DNA of 64,000 nt from Bursaphelenchus xylophilus (lineage: Eukaryota; Nematoda; Chromadorea; Rhabditida; Aphelenchoididae). The stretch is from NCBI GenBank assembly GCA_904066235.2, contig CAJFCV020000006.1, positions 3,286,001-3,350,000 on the forward strand, read 5' to 3'. Below are positions 23,636 through 35,322 of the stretch, one piece after another (positions within the stretch are counted from its first letter, which is position 1; each line of letters begins with the position of its first letter). The notes beneath the pieces are model-generated. The model worked only from the letters and a program-made list of their open reading frames with translations, was not told the origin of the DNA and made no database searches. The position numbers were made by a program, and so were the translations under genes.

Positions 23636-24330
23636 ATCTCGCAAGAAGAGTTTTTAGAAGCAGTCAAAGGCTTGCTATCGGCTATTGATTAGCGTTAAAA
23701 ATATTACAATAAAATATAATTGTACGACCAAAAATGAAATTGAATAAAAAATTGAAATGGAAAGGCGATGATTGCTTAATTTCCCCGCTAGTCTTATAAT
23801 GGCAGACTGGAAAACGACGGGCGACTTGTATACGAAAAATGGTCCAGACCAAGGCCAAAGTTAACTTACGTACTCTTTATTTCCAATGACAAGTTGATAT
23901 TAAAAAATTTGGGACTAAAACGCACATAAATCCAGCATAGTTGAAGCTATTTCCTGACCAAGTATTAATCAATGTGACGGTTCATCACAAACAGAATTTT
24001 AGAGAATTCTTTGGCTGTGTTTTTCGAGGCTGGCCTGGGCAAAATCTTGCTTTCTGGTCAGAAAATGACGTATCTTGATTTTCGAAGCTAATTTTCTCCT
24101 CCAAAAATTCTTCCGAAAGAATTTTGATATACAAAATCTTTTGGTTAATCGATAGTGTGTGGACGAAACGTCTAAACGGGTTAGGAATTGCGCTGCATTG
24201 ACCTGAAACTGGTTGCGCAAAAACTGCAACGTATTTTTATCGCTCGAAGCCTTGAAGTTGAAGATTAACATGATTTTTAAACGTGACAAAGAAATTATTC
24301 TAATATAAATATTACATTATTATTTTATTT
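23636..24330. other. spacer between small membrane-protein genes
   Basis: Contains a minus-strand open frame at 24289-23999 with a weak internal acceptor (tttcag near 24205). Its translation is basic and shows no family, so it is not called as a gene. No repeats noted. Confidence 0.35.
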
Positions 24331-24543
24331 TTATTCACAAGCTCCACAAATATCTTCAATACTATTCTCGTCCTGATATTGATACTCTCGCATCATCTCC
24401 TTCTGCCGGAAGTATTCGGGGATGGCGTTGGACAAGAGTAGCGCAGATGTGGTCAACAGCAGTCCACTGAGCAATCCAAACGCGTAGCACATTACAATCG
24501 TCGAAATCATAACCGAAACGGCTTGCCAGAAGGGGTCTTCCAT
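24331..24543 (-). CDS. small membrane protein, 70 residues
   Basis: Frame from ATG at 24543 (MEDPFWQAV) to TAA at 24331. A hydrophobic stretch from about residue 8 to 42 could make one long or two short membrane passes. An acidic tail with two cysteines (DICGACE) ends the protein. The ATG follows a T-run and 'gcatag' two bases upstream, a possible trans-splice acceptor, which favours this start. No family recognised. Confidence 0.55.
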   Translation of the reverse strand: MEDPFWQAVSVMISTIVMCYAFGLLSGLLLTTSALLLSNAIPEYFRQKEMMREYQYQDENSIEDICGACE

Positions 24544-24810
24544 AGCTATGCAAAAAAAATTAAAATTTAGAAATCGTCGAAATGATGGCGAGAAAAATAT
24601 GAACAATAGATTCAGAAGGCCTTGAGAGTCGATTTCAAATTTAAGTAATAATTTCTCCGCCAGACCTCGGTCATGTTTTTATAAACGAAGATAAACAAGT
24701 TTCCCTCTTGCGAAATGGCTTTGGATACTGTAAAAATATTAGAAAATTTATCCGAAAAGGGAAGGGCTGTTAATAAATTTTTGACAAGTAAGAAAAAGTC
24801 TAATTTTTGT

Positions 24811-24962
24811 CATTTGTCGGGAAAATAATGAGCACAATGTCACTGCGCCATTTGCGTCGCTAAAGTGAAAAGCAATTTGTTTTTGTCGCGGAATAATTCA
24901 TTTTCTTGAATGCGATTTTCGATGCGACAGAGTGCTCATTATTTTCACGACAGACTGATAGT
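24811..24962. mobile_element. TGTCGGGAAAATAATGAGCAC-type MITE
   Basis: Short hairpin: 'tgtcgggaaaataatgagcac' at about 24815 is mirrored by 'gtgctcattattttcacgaca' ending near 24955. The interior has gcgcc, gtcgcgg and gatgcgac motifs shared with copies at 27165-27536 and 61388-61512 and with half-copies near 5170 and 28310-28412. Confidence 0.75.
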
Positions 24963-25203
24963 TGTGGCGTAGTGCCTCAAAAAATGGATTTTTGGCACTT
25001 TGAAATTTTGCAATATTTTGACATGCGTCTGACTGTTCGTTATTTCTGACACACTCAAATTTAAAAAGGCAGTCTGGTCGTCAACCTCAGGTACTCTTTC
25101 TCTAAGCTCATCTTGCTTGGTAATTTCGAGAGATACGTTTTATTCAGAAGTTAAAAGACCGAAATAAGGAATGACAGTAAAATTACAGAGCAATTACAAG
25201 CGG

Positions 25204-25533
25204 TTATTCGTAAGAATATTCTTTATCGGTATGACGATGAAACCCCTTCTCCATCTCGGGATTTAGCTCTTTGATAATAAGCCGTCTCAACTTCCCGGGG
25301 ATGATCGTAGTCTCGCGACGACGTCGGATCAAAGCGCTGACGCAACATGGAACGTAAGCAATCATCGCAACGGAAAAGAGAATGGCAAAAAATAAAATCG
25401 TTGCGGTTTCGTTGATTTGGCGCGCAGTGTCGTGCTTGACATGGATCAGCATCTCGTAGATCATCATGTTCACGTCATGGAGAGAGCCGAAATTGTCTTC
25501 GAGGTCGTTCGCTTCCACTGTGGTCATATTCAT
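25204..25533 (-). CDS. single-pass membrane protein, 109 residues
   Basis: Frame ending with TAA at 25204. I choose ATG at 25533 (MNMTTVEAND) because 'cctttcag' lies just upstream and looks like a splice or trans-splice acceptor. An earlier ATG at 25557 overlaps that acceptor. Residues 1-45 contain two glycosylation sequons (NMT, NET). One hydrophobic segment is near residues 48-70, then RRRRE and a cytoplasmic-type tail. A type I-like or stop-transfer orientation is inferred. An AATAAA lies at 25144-25139. Family unknown. Confidence 0.55.
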   Translation of the reverse strand: MNMTTVEANDLEDNFGSLHDVNMMIYEMLIHVKHDTARQINETATILFFAILFSVAMIAYVPCCVSALIRRRRETTIIPGKLRRLIIKELNPEMEKGFHRHTDKEYSYE

Positions 25534-25557
25534 GGTGATCGGCGGACTGAAAGGCAT

Positions 25558-26020
25558 GATATAAATAAAAAATTTGCAATAGTCATCGTGGAAACAGAAG
25601 CGATCAAAAAGGCGTCAAACTTTTGCTTCAAACAGTAACTCAGAGACACCAAGAATATTAAATCGTTATACGATGTCTTTACCTATGATTTTCCACAAAT
25701 TTTGGCGAACCTCAAGCCAACGCCTTAAAATTTTAAGCAAATTGAATAAAAATTACGGTATCTAAAAAAAATAGCGGAGCCGTCCGATTGAAAAATCTCC
25801 ACAGTCTTTACTGGATGCCTGCAGCTCCTACCATTCGCTCCTCCTACAGGGCGGCGACAATATTTTTTAAAATTACGACCTAATGTGGACGACCGACAGA
25901 TTTCGCGTCTAGACAATAAAGTTCGCGCTAGACTTATAGATAACAAATGTATTATACTAGTTATTATTATTAATCTATTTATTTACCTTCAAGTCATCCT
26001 TACACACTTTACACAGAATT
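25558..26020. other. spacer before aspA 3' end
   Basis: AT-rich, no convincing feature. The minus-strand open frame at 25946-25725 has no start context and no family resemblance. Confidence 0.4.
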
Positions 26021-27990
26021 TTATACAAAACTTTTTGAAGGCCTCTTTTTTGTTGCTGTCAACTTTGCTCGGCTGAATCCAATCCGCCGTAGTCCGAGGT
26101 CGTAGATTTGACAATACGTGCGGATAAACGGATCGCCCAAAATCCATGTCGGGTCATTTTCGATTTGATTGTAATCGATTTGTAGGACACAGCCGTCGGA
26201 GTAGTGGATCTGCAAAAGGCTGAATTGATAGGGTAGTTTTTGTGTGTGCTAGGGCCTCAAAATAAAAGCATGATTTTTTGAAAGCAACGATTTTGCAATT
26301 GGAATACATTACTCGACAGTTACGATGGAATAGACAGTAGATTTTTTTCTCCCACAACGACCGAAAAATCAGAAAATTTTTGGACCAAGTTGGGTCGAAA
26401 ATCTCCAGGCTTGTGCGATATCGCCAGTTAAGAAATCGAAAAATACTTTGTAAGCTTCCCCATTTCGTCTCTTTTCTTCTAAGCACATTTAGATAATTTT
26501 TTTCGTATTTGCTACCATTTAAAGATACTTACAATTAAATCTTGTGCTGTCAAGACATAATCATGTCCGTTGATTCGAATAGTCATCACAAACGATATAT
26601 TACAAGGAACATATGGCAATCCTGTCGTTGAATTAACATCAATGCTTGCCAAAAGCTTCCGAAAAGTCTCTTTCGGCACAACAATTGCTGAAGTGCCGGT
26701 GTCCGAGATGGCGTCGACATTCTTCACAATTTCCTTGAAATTGGCGATAAATAAGTTTACAACGCTGCTCCTACTTTTCGACTTTTTTCATGGTCAATTT
26801 CAACTTTCTCGACAGAAAATTGCCAATAATCCAGACTACTCAAACCAACGTATCTGACCTCTTTCTGACAATTTACAGTGTCCTCTTCGCCGAATCGGAT
26901 CTCACCACCGAGCGCGTCCACTTCTCCGCCCACTTTTTTCAACCAAATCGTATAAATTGGGCGTTCCAGTTTGCCCTCAGAAACCGCTCGCTTCACCAAG
27001 GATGCGGGATCGCCATCTTTGTGGAATCCCAAGCCCATTACACCGTCGATGACGTCTTCGTCGGACGCGGTGTCGATGATATTGGCTAGGCCGAAAGTGA
27101 CGTTGGCAGTGAGGAGGGAATGCGATTCGACTGTGCCTATCTAAAAAGGACTGACAATCTGGGTGTCAGTCTGTCGGGAAAATAACGAGCAGTGTTGCTG
27201 CGCCAATCGTGCCGCTGAAGTCGAAAAAAGCAGGTGCGGTCACGCAAATTTTTGCCTCCTGGATGGCTCACTTTTGAGCCCGAAAAATAATAAAAAATTA
27301 AATTTGTAAAAAAAAATTAAAGGCACAGTTTTGCAGAGGAGAAAAAGCTGTACCAAACGAGTATATTCACATTGCCAAGCAATAAACAAATTCTTCTAAA
27401 ACAAAACAATAAAAAACGACAGAACATTCTGAACAACCCAATAATTTGATTTTGCCGCGACGCAATTCATTTTTCCGCGTTGATGCGATCTTCGCTGCGA
27501 CAGAGTGCTCGTTATTTTCCCGACAAACTAATAATAATTCCGGTTGGACCTACTCCAACAACATCCTGTGCCAGCTCTCCATGAGCGAAGCCGATTTCAT
27601 AAAGCTGTGTGAAATTTCCGTCCAATTTCTCATACGTTGTCGACTCGTTTCTGAAGTACAAATTTTTGTCCGCACACAGCTCTCCATCCTCCTTTTCAAC
27701 TCGACATTCATCGGACATGATCCAAAAACTGGTCGATCCTGTGTCAAAAACCACTCGATATTCTTGTGGGGGAGTCCCGATGACTATTGTACCTACACGA
27801 GAAAAAATACAAAATTTGGCGGCCTACCGTAATATTCAACATCCCCGTAATTGCTGAGCTTAAGTCCGAAAGTTTTCTTTTGGTGAGACATCATCGCTTT
27901 CTTATTGACCGGTTCAATTGCCATACGAAATGACGCTTTGGCGCTCGTAATTAGTACGATAAGTGTAAAATATAGAGGAATAAGCTTCAT
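26021..27990 (-). CDS. secreted pepsin-type aspartyl protease (aspA)
   Basis: Predicted endopeptidase of family A1, secreted or lysosomal. Exons: 27990-27828, 27792-27554, 27140-26775, 26733-26533, 26209-26021. All phases match, giving 385 residues. Residues 1-19 are a signal peptide (MKLIPLYFTLIVL). A short propeptide is followed by YYGTIVIGTPPQ. The first catalytic aspartate is in FDTGSTSFW, the second in AISDTGTSAIV, and the C-terminal ILGDPFIRTY block is present, so both lobes are complete. Several N-glycosylation sequons are visible. The acceptor of exon 4 (tttcaag, 26735) is unusual but is supported by alignment to aspB. The intron 27141-27553 carries a MITE. Tandem with aspB. Confidence 0.88.
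27165..27536. mobile_element. TGTCGGGAAAATAACGAGCA-type MITE in aspA intron
   Basis: 'cagtctgtcgggaaaataacgagca' at about 27168 is mirrored by 'gtgctcgttattttcccgacaaact' ending near 27531. About 370 bp, longer than the copy at 24811, with extra AT-rich sequence in the middle. It explains why this intron is 413 bp and its aspB counterpart only 122 bp. Confidence 0.8.
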
Positions 27991-28484
27991 TCTATATCAT
28001 AGTAATATGTTCTATAGAATAAACGGTCTTCTGTTTGGAAAGCAACATTTTGATCTCATAACGGGAAGAAATAGAAATATTTATCTGCTTCTCCATCAAG
28101 CTTCCCCATAACATGATTTTCCTCTCTGATTTCGTAAAAGGAACATTTCTTTCGATTTCAAAGCCGGAAAGTTATATCTTTATGTCTTGGATAAGATCTG
28201 TAATTTATCTAGGGAAAAGCGAATTGACTATTTAGGGAGGAATGCCTACATAAAATTCGACTGACTTTCAAGGGAGGTACTCAAAGTGCAATGCCCCTGG
28301 GCAGAGCTGAAATAAAAGGAAATTCCATTTTTGTCGCGATACAGTTAACCTACTCGGCGGCGATCCGATTGTCGATGCGACGTTGCGCTCATTATTTTCC
28401 CGACAAACTGATATTTAAATTTTATTTTTACTCTAACATTGTAAAGCGATCTTCTTTGTCTTCCAATTACATAAAAGTATGGGG
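27991..28484. repeat. spacer with fused ends of two repeat families
   Basis: At 28269 there is a left end of the CAAGGGAGGTAC foldback type. About 100 bp later, 28375-28412, comes the right end of the TGTCGGGAAAATAATG family (cattattttcccgacaaactg). Neither has its partner. The remainder is AT-rich spacer between aspB and aspA. Confidence 0.5.
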
Positions 28485-30099
28485 CTATAAACTTTCTAAT
28501 CGATTCGTATTTGCATCCATTTCCGTCTGTTCTACACTATCGTCCTCATACTCCTCCAAATTTTCTTCAAATTTACTTCCATTCTCATCTTTTTTAATGT
28601 CATCCTGCATCATTTCAGGGTTTCCATTGAAATGATCCGGGTCACGTTGATGAGTCTTCTTCCATCGTTGACCTCTCCCACTTTTCACGCATTTCTTCCC
28701 GCATTTCAACTTTTTCTTGGTTGCAACTTTGGCCTTGGCAAACCCAACTCTTTTCCGGCCAAGATCATAGATTTGGCAATACGTACGGATGAATGGATCC
28801 CCCAGAACCCAGCTCTCATCCCCTTCAATGGCGCTGACATCGAACTGCAAAACACAGCCGTCCGAGTACTTGACCATCAAATCTTGTGCAGATAACGAGT
28901 AATTACGGCCATTGATTGCGAAATTGAGCGAGAATTTCGTGTTGCACTTGACGTATGGAAGGCCAGGAGCATTGGATTTGATTCCAAGGGCGGACACAAG
29001 TGTTCTGTACATGTCTCTGGGCATAACAATAGCAGAAGTGCCGGTGTCAGAGATGGCTTCAATTTTCTGAGCAATCTTCTGAAAAATGGCAAAGTTTCTT
29101 TGCAAAATACTGCATGTATAGCATTCCGGCTACTTCCTTACCTTTGTTTCTCCTCCAATATTGATTTCAACATCATTCACATCAAACTGCCAATAATTTG
29201 TCGAAGTGAGATTCGTATATCCAACGCTTGCCTCACATTTTTCGGAATCCACATCTCCAAAAAGAATTTCCCCACCAAGCCGGTCAACTTCGCCTCCAAC
29301 TTTTTTCATCCAAACAGTATACAGGGGCTTCTCCAACTTGCCTTCAGCGACAGCCCGATTAATTAGAGACTCGGGTTCACCGGGCTTCGGAAATCCCAGG
29401 CCCATTACTCCGTCAATGACATCATCTTGCGAAGCGGTATCAATCACATTGGCTAGACCGAAGGTGACATTCGGAGTGAGGAGAGAATGGGACTTGAGGG
29501 TACCTATCTAAAAGGAGAAGGAATGAAAATTGTGAGGGTTAGTGAAACATCTTTTAGATATTCCTTCAATCAGATATCCCACAGGAATTTACTTTTCAAG
29601 GCAAATTTGTGGACTAAACTGGACCTTACCGCCACAACGTCCTGCGCGAAGTCGCCGTAGGCAAATCCAATTTCATAGAGCTGACGAAATTTTCCGCTTC
29701 TTTTTGTGTACGTAGACGATGAATGCTTATTGTAGAGCGACTTGTCTTTGCAAGCTTTGCCAGTCTTCGTCTCAACTCGGCATTTGCTGGACATGATCCA
29801 AAAATTTGTTGAACCCGTATCAAAAACCACTCGATATTCTTTTAGCGGAGTACCAACGACTACCCGTCCTAGAAAGAATTATTTTGGAATTTTATCGCCC
29901 TAACAAAAAATTTAATTGTAATGGTATTACCATAATACTCAACGTCTCCAAAGTTATTGAGCCGAATCCCGAAGCCATCTCCTTGGATTTTACTAGGATC
30001 AATCACCAGCGGATTTACTGGCTCAATGGCCATGCGAAACGCCCCTTCAACATGAATAAAATACAGTGGCAACAAACAACAGAGCCAAAGATTTAACAT
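28485..30099 (-). CDS. secreted pepsin-type aspartyl protease with long charged C-terminal tail (aspB)
   Basis: Family A1 aspartyl protease, tandem paralogue of aspA. Exons: 30099-29931, 29868-29630, 29507-29142, 29078-28485, giving 455 residues. Exons 2 and 3 have exactly the lengths of aspA (239 and 366 nt). Signal peptide MLNLWLCCLLPLYFIHVEG. Catalytic motifs FDTGSTNFW and AISDTGTSAIV; C-terminal VLGDPFIRTY. Two differences from aspA: no intron between the DTGTS region and the SDGCV block, and about 80 extra residues after the catalytic domain. That tail begins with a Lys-rich, Cys-containing patch and ends strongly acidic. Start chosen at the ATG at 30099; the in-frame GTG at 30111 is not needed. 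Confidence 0.88.
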
Positions 30100-31186
30100 G
30101 TTGAAGACCACAAAAGGTTAGAGCCCGACGAATTTAAATATCTCAAATTTGTTTGCATAAGACATTCATGGAAATGTTTCTTTGAGTCGCATTGTTACGG
30201 ATTATGACGCTTTATCTCCGTCTGCACGGATAATAATAGTTTTATCGCTAACTTCAAGAACGGAAAATTATAATTTTGTGGTTATTTTACAGACGTCTAG
30301 GGGTTCAAAAATACGATAATTGGAAAGTGCTAAAAATAGATCATTGGGTCTTAAATATATTTCAGATTGCTTACGATTAGACTTAATATCCGCTTTTTTC
30401 CAACAACGAGAAAATATTGAATGGCCCTTCAAAATGGATGATTATCCAAATTCTTGTTAACTGAATTGCTATTGCGCCGCAGCCGCAATAGCATTCAACC
30501 CGTGGCTGCGTCCCGCCGCGAAATATGAAAGGACATTGACACTCCGCCGCAATCGACCGAAACGTGGATTTGGGAAAGAAGGAAGGTCAGTTTGGAAGTT
30601 GCAGCCTGAGCGAGTGGTTGGCCTTCAGAGCGTGTGGACAATTGGTGAAAAAGCAGCGGAGTGAGCGGTCGGCTACTTGCCCCCAGAAGATATTGGACTC
30701 TATTATGTGTATTTCGGCCATCTACTCGGCCATCTTGTGTCTAGAACAGCGTATTCAGAGATCGAGTCTGATCGTGTTGACGAGGAACCGAGGATCTCTT
30801 CTATGATGTCACAAGTAAGGACACAACAGGCAAAAAATAGACTTTGAACGCAATTTCCGATGATTTAATAACAGCTAAATTCCACAGTAATCCTCTGCCC
30901 ACTAGTAATGTACAATTAGCGGTAGACGAGGAAACTTTTTATCGCGTCACAGACCCAAGTACATTATACGGTTATACCACTATGTATTTAAACTGTGGAT
31001 TGCTGCGTATTATTGTTGTTTTGATTTCTAGAAACTTTTTTATGGTATCATAAGGCCTCCAGTTTGCTTTTTCCAAGTGCAGTAACCAATTTTGTAGTTG
31101 ACTTTAATGGTTCATTCTAAATACCTTTCTTTACGACTGCCACTACACGTAATTACCGGTCTTGTTACTCTTACGTTTAACGCTTA
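30040..31186. repeat. segmental duplication, copy 1 (asp 5' end and upstream region)
   Basis: Two parts, 30040-30330 and about 30860-31186, are repeated at about 36060-36330 and 36360-37210. Shared landmarks are 'gagcccgacgaatttaaatatctcaaattt', 'gtctaggggttcaaaaat' and 'attattgttgtttt'. The section 30331-30850 is specific to this copy and includes a short gattgctattgcgccgcagccgcaatagc-like palindrome near 30470-30495. No extra gene is supported. Confidence 0.65.
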
Positions 31187-31928
31187 CAAGGGAAGTCACT
31201 TAAGTCACGGATCGATTTTTAAAAACGACTGTTACGGCAATATAGAGGGTGGAATGGGGATATCCAATCTGAAAACCGCTACCTCCACCGGCCTCTGGGA
31301 GCCGAGATAATCAACCAACAAGTTTTACCAAAAAAAAGTTGCCCCGAAAAGCTCTCCTTTTCGAAAAAAGGAAGGCAACGAACCGAATGGTCCGGTGGTC
31401 TGGAAGCGCGCTTCCGGGCCTTTGCCTTTTCAGGTTCGAGTCCGCATGGGTTCGAACTTGTAGATAATTTATCAAACTCTCTGTAATCCAGCAAATTTAC
31501 TGGTAAAATAAAATTTTCTATTTTTCCATATTTTGCAATGAAATTTCACTCTGTTTGAATTATAAAGTTAAAATCGACGTAAAATATGGAAAAACTAGAG
31601 AATTTATTTTACCAGTAACTTTGGTGGATTACAGCAACAGTTTCGTAAATTTTTTAATATAAGTCCGGACCCATGCGGACTCGAACCTCAAAAGGTAAAG
31701 GCCTGGAAGCGCGCTTCCAGACCACCGGACCATTCGGGTCGCTCCCCCTTTGCTTTCGGAAGGGAGACCTTTTCGGAGAGAATTCGGCCAAACTTGTTGG
31801 TCGATTATCTCGGCTCCCAGAGGCCGGTGGAGGTAGCGGTTTTCAGATTCGATATCACCGTCCCACCCTTTCCATTGCTGTATCAGCCGTTTCCCAAAAT
31901 CAATCCGTGATTTAAGTGACTTCCCTTG
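31187..31928. mobile_element. foldback with TTA target duplication and two inverted tRNA-like modules
   Basis: A 742-bp element, ends CAAGGGAAGTCACTTAAGT and its complement, flanked by TTA on both sides (31184-31186 and 31929-31931). The paralogous sequence near 37212 (gcttgacctt) is uninterrupted, an empty site. Inner arms are about 190 bp. Each contains a segment with ggttcgagtccgcatgg, a perfect B-box type sequence, and 'ccggtggtctggaagcgcgcttcc' upstream, at about 31380-31455 (plus) and about 31670-31745 (minus). The centre is AT-rich. Confidence 0.8.
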
Positions 31929-32083
31929 TTAGACCTTTGATAAATAATATCACCCAAGGTACTCCGCAGGTTCAACACATTTATTTTCGGAAATTCGGTT
32001 AACTATATATGTATATATATATTGTAATTGCCGTTACCTTTCGAATTGCTCTATGAGGACCACTTAACTTTCTGTGTAATCGT

Positions 32084-33204
32084 GTGGCACATCAACCACA
32101 AAAAAAAAAGTTTCAAATCGGGAAAACTGTTTGCATAACTTTGTTAAGGTGCCCAAGGGTAGCTCAAACTAAAAATTGGAAACGAGTCGGACTGACCAAA
32201 AAATAGTAGTAGTTGTAGATTTGAAAACCTTATTTTAGACATCTTTTGCTACTAAATCGTTTCGTAACGAAGCAATTGCCCAAATTCTTTTTTCTGTGAG
32301 CATAATTAGAGTAGTTTTAAAGAACTATAAGCAACCCTGTGTCATATACTAGCTTACTCACTCAAAATTCCAAAAAAACTGATATTTAGGTGACTAAAAT
32401 AATATTTTAAAAATCGGTAAATTTTGACTCAGCTAGGTCCACTATGATCTAAAAAGACAATAAGAGCATAATTAGTGGCGTCCGCACCAGTTTAGAAGCT
32501 GTTCTAAGAACCTTGTTTTAGGTGATATTGGTCATTTTTGAAATTGGCGCAGCGAAGTTGAAACCAACTCCAAAAGCTCAGTATAGCCTTAGAAAGCCAT
32601 CTCAACTCACATAGATAGTCTTAAAACTTTGACTTCAGTCATAAACTTTCATTATTTTTGGTATAAGATCAGGTATGCTACTATAAGGTAAAACTTTTTT
32701 TCGGCCTAAGAGTTAAAATTTTTGCAATTAATCTCCCTTAGCAGGATGTTATGAGATAATATAGTTAATTAATTAGACTATTTAACGCTGTCGGACATTA
32801 AAACTTGCCTAAAGTAATATAATCCATAAGGTAAAAAGCTTAAAATCGCATCTACTTTTTTATTATCTGTCCGATTTGCTTCAAACTTCGCATACTACCT
32901 TAGAATACAATATTCTGAAGATCGTTGCAATCACTTTCCGTGTTTCAATCGTTTTAGACAAGTTATTCCGCCGCAAAGTTTGCAAAAATTCGATTTTCTC
33001 CGGCCGTTTGTCGCTAACCTGGTGGCCGAAGAACGCCAAAATCTATTAATTTAAAAAATATGGGTCCTTGGCAATCTTTTAATCGCAGGTTCATGTTATT
33101 TTGTTCATTACCCACTGCACAGTAAGCCAAAACATTAGAGACCCTTAAAAAACCGAATGCCAAAAATCTTGGCATTCTGTTTGTGGTTGATGTGTGTGGG
33201 CCAT
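32084..33204. mobile_element. 1.1-kb insertion with CACATCAACCACAAA ends
   Basis: 'cacatcaaccacaaa' at about 32088 is mirrored by 'tttgtggttgatgtg' ending near 33194. The sequence between is absent from the paralogous interval 37325-37390, which otherwise continues the homology into the next receptor gene. A related end (ccttggcattccgtttgta) occurs near 50775-50800. No transposase frame. Borders are approximate. Confidence 0.65.
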
Positions 33205-33247
33205 TGCCGGCAAGATATAATCTTGCGGTAACCCTTCAAAGTTTGGT

Positions 33248-34459
33248 ATGATTTTACATACGGGACCGACGAAGCAGAATCCATATGCCTGGGATTTTGC
33301 CGACAATATTACCGGGCAATTTCCAAGCGAACCCTATGATGAATTGGGCTATATTTCATGGTTATTTAGGATGAATTACTTTTTTTCTTGCTCAGTGGGA
33401 GGAACGGCGTCACTAACATTATTATATTTGATCTACAGTAGGACTAATGGAGTGTTGAAGCCTTTCCGAGGAATGCTTTTTATGTGTGCCATCACCGACT
33501 TCACTTTTTGGATGATGGATATGTTGGTTCAGATTGTAAGCCGGTTGCTTTCATAATAAGGGCTTTCAGAAAGGGAAGGAGGCCAACGGAATAGTCCTGA
33601 TAAAATTGGAAGGCCCAGTTGGGTATTTGGACCGGAAATCGCAACTCTTGGGGACCACTGCGTACGTGGTGTCGGCCTGCTTGTCAATGACTGTATTGCC
33701 AGCACAAACCTATTTTAGGTATCACTCAATTACGCGGTAAGTCTCTCCAAAATGAGGTTGATTTTTGACCTGTGTTTTTTCAGCTCGATTTCCATCAACG
33801 GTGTGAAAACATCTGTACTATTCTTCATATCCGTGTTGTTCTGCTTTCCGTTGGCATGTCTTTGCTACACAAGTTACAACATCTCTGCCGAGGCCTCTCC
33901 AGGTTTTAACTATGGCACGTTATGGTATAGAGAGGTTCCATTACCAACTTTGTTGATTGGGAACACTGTGAGCTAAGAATTCAAATTCTTTAAAAAAAGT
34001 TATCATTTTAGGCTTCGATGTACCAAAAGCTCTACTTTGCAATGTGTGCCCTTCTCTTTATCTTGTCGTATACTGGCGTGGTAGTCCTTGGGTTTTGTAC
34101 GGCAAGAGCGCTGAAGAGACGGGAGGGCCTGTATACCGTCAGAACAAGGCGACTTCAAAAACAAATGTCTTTGTTTCTGGTGTGCCAGGCAAGAGATACT
34201 TTAACTTTTAATTGACTCAATCCCTTAGGCCGTTTCATTGCTGTGCATATCAGTTGTACCAGGAATTTTGGTCATCGTCCCGTCATTTTTTCACTTGGAT
34301 TCGGGCATGACTTTGGGCGTGGGACTACTGTCGCTTAGTTGGATTCCGGCTTGCAATGCCGTAACCACAATCTGTGTAATTGTCCCATTTCGGAGAGCCG
34401 TCTGGGGCAAGATTGTATCAACAAGGGCGCGAATCTCGAACTTCTCAACAATTAGATGA
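33248..34459 (+). CDS. Srd-like seven-transmembrane chemoreceptor, plus-strand copy 1
   Basis: Predicted G-protein-coupled chemoreceptor of the Str superfamily, most like Srd, 348 residues. Exons: 33248-33535, 33570-33736, 33784-33967, 34012-34188, 34229-34459 (TGA). Frame and phases are continuous. Marks: NPYAWD near residue 13, EPYDELGYIS before membrane segment 1, LEGP, AQTYFRYHSITR after segment 3, FNYGTLWYREVPLP in the second extracellular loop, RLQKQMSLFLVCQ before segment 6, and a segment 7 ending VPFRRA. Intron 4 starts with GC (CAG/gcaaga); reading through it gives a stop soon after. AATAAA follows near 34490. Other Str-superfamily names (Srh, Srj) are possible. Confidence 0.85.
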
Positions 34460-35322
34460 AATTTCTACACCGTTCCGAAAACAACACATGCAAATAAATA
34501 TAATATTAAAGCCTTTAAAAAGCAATAAAAATATCTTCTTAAGAGGTTAATGTCCTTAACCAATGTGGCATTTTATGGAGTCGTCTGATTTTCCGGACAT
34601 TTGGGATTTTCGTTTTCGATTTTTTAGTCTCGGTATTTTGTAAAGATACAGCCAAAGTTGCGGTTCTATCTGTAGGTTCAACACATTCCTCACAGGAAAT
34701 TTGGATAGTTTCAGCCGTATAATTACCAATTTTGTATCAAAATAATTGCCGACAAAAGTCTGAAATTGATAGGTTGCTCTGTTGCCTAATGTAGCGGGTG
34801 GTGCTGACCCGCTGGTTCCAGTAGCGCAGAATATGCCGATACTATAGTAGGACCCAGACCAGCACCTTGACAAGCAACCACGAGTTCAAACACATTTGGA
34901 GCCCGTCAACACTCTTGGAGCCAGTGGAACATCAAGAACAACCCGCACGGATACCCGCAAATGGTCTCACCACGGAAACACTCATTGGCATTCTGCAGCA
35001 ACTACGATAGGATCAACGAAGAAGGAGGAATTGATATATTGGACAACGGATAGATGGAGATATAGGACAGGAGGTCGGAGGTTGGAGACGGCCAGAAGGA
35101 GGACAGAAGAAGGACGCGCGAGGGCGTGAGCCCGAGTATTATCAGTTGATACAGTTGGTCTTGGGTTTTATTGTTGACTTGTTTACTCTTGCTCGTATTT
35201 TCCCCAATTGTATCGTTTGGTTTGGATAAATCTATCACTCGTACGTGTTTGGCGAGTCATTTCTAGGAGATCTCCGGATCTTAATCCTACGAACTACCCC
35301 TAAATAGTTCTAATCTATAAAT
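34460..35322. repeat. duplicated 3' flank plus an unidentified insertion
   Basis: 34550 to about 34790 is the 3' flank of the receptor and is repeated at about 38785-39040 (gcactttatggagccgtc). From about 34795 the homology stops and new sequence begins (tgtagcgggtggtgctgacccgc), running toward the mariner fragment. This could be retroelement-derived, but I could not define its ends or any gene in it. Confidence 0.45.

Noticed and set aside
23999..24289. 96-residue minus-strand open frame
   Set aside because: Basic, without family, weak start context; cannot be told from chance.
31187..31928. Working tRNA pair in opposite orientation
   Set aside because: B boxes look perfect, but no full cloverleaf can be drawn; treated as modules inside a foldback.
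34896..35129. 77-residue Thr/Arg-rich plus-strand frame
   Set aside because: Lies in an unidentified insertion; too short and biased to assign to a retroelement protein.
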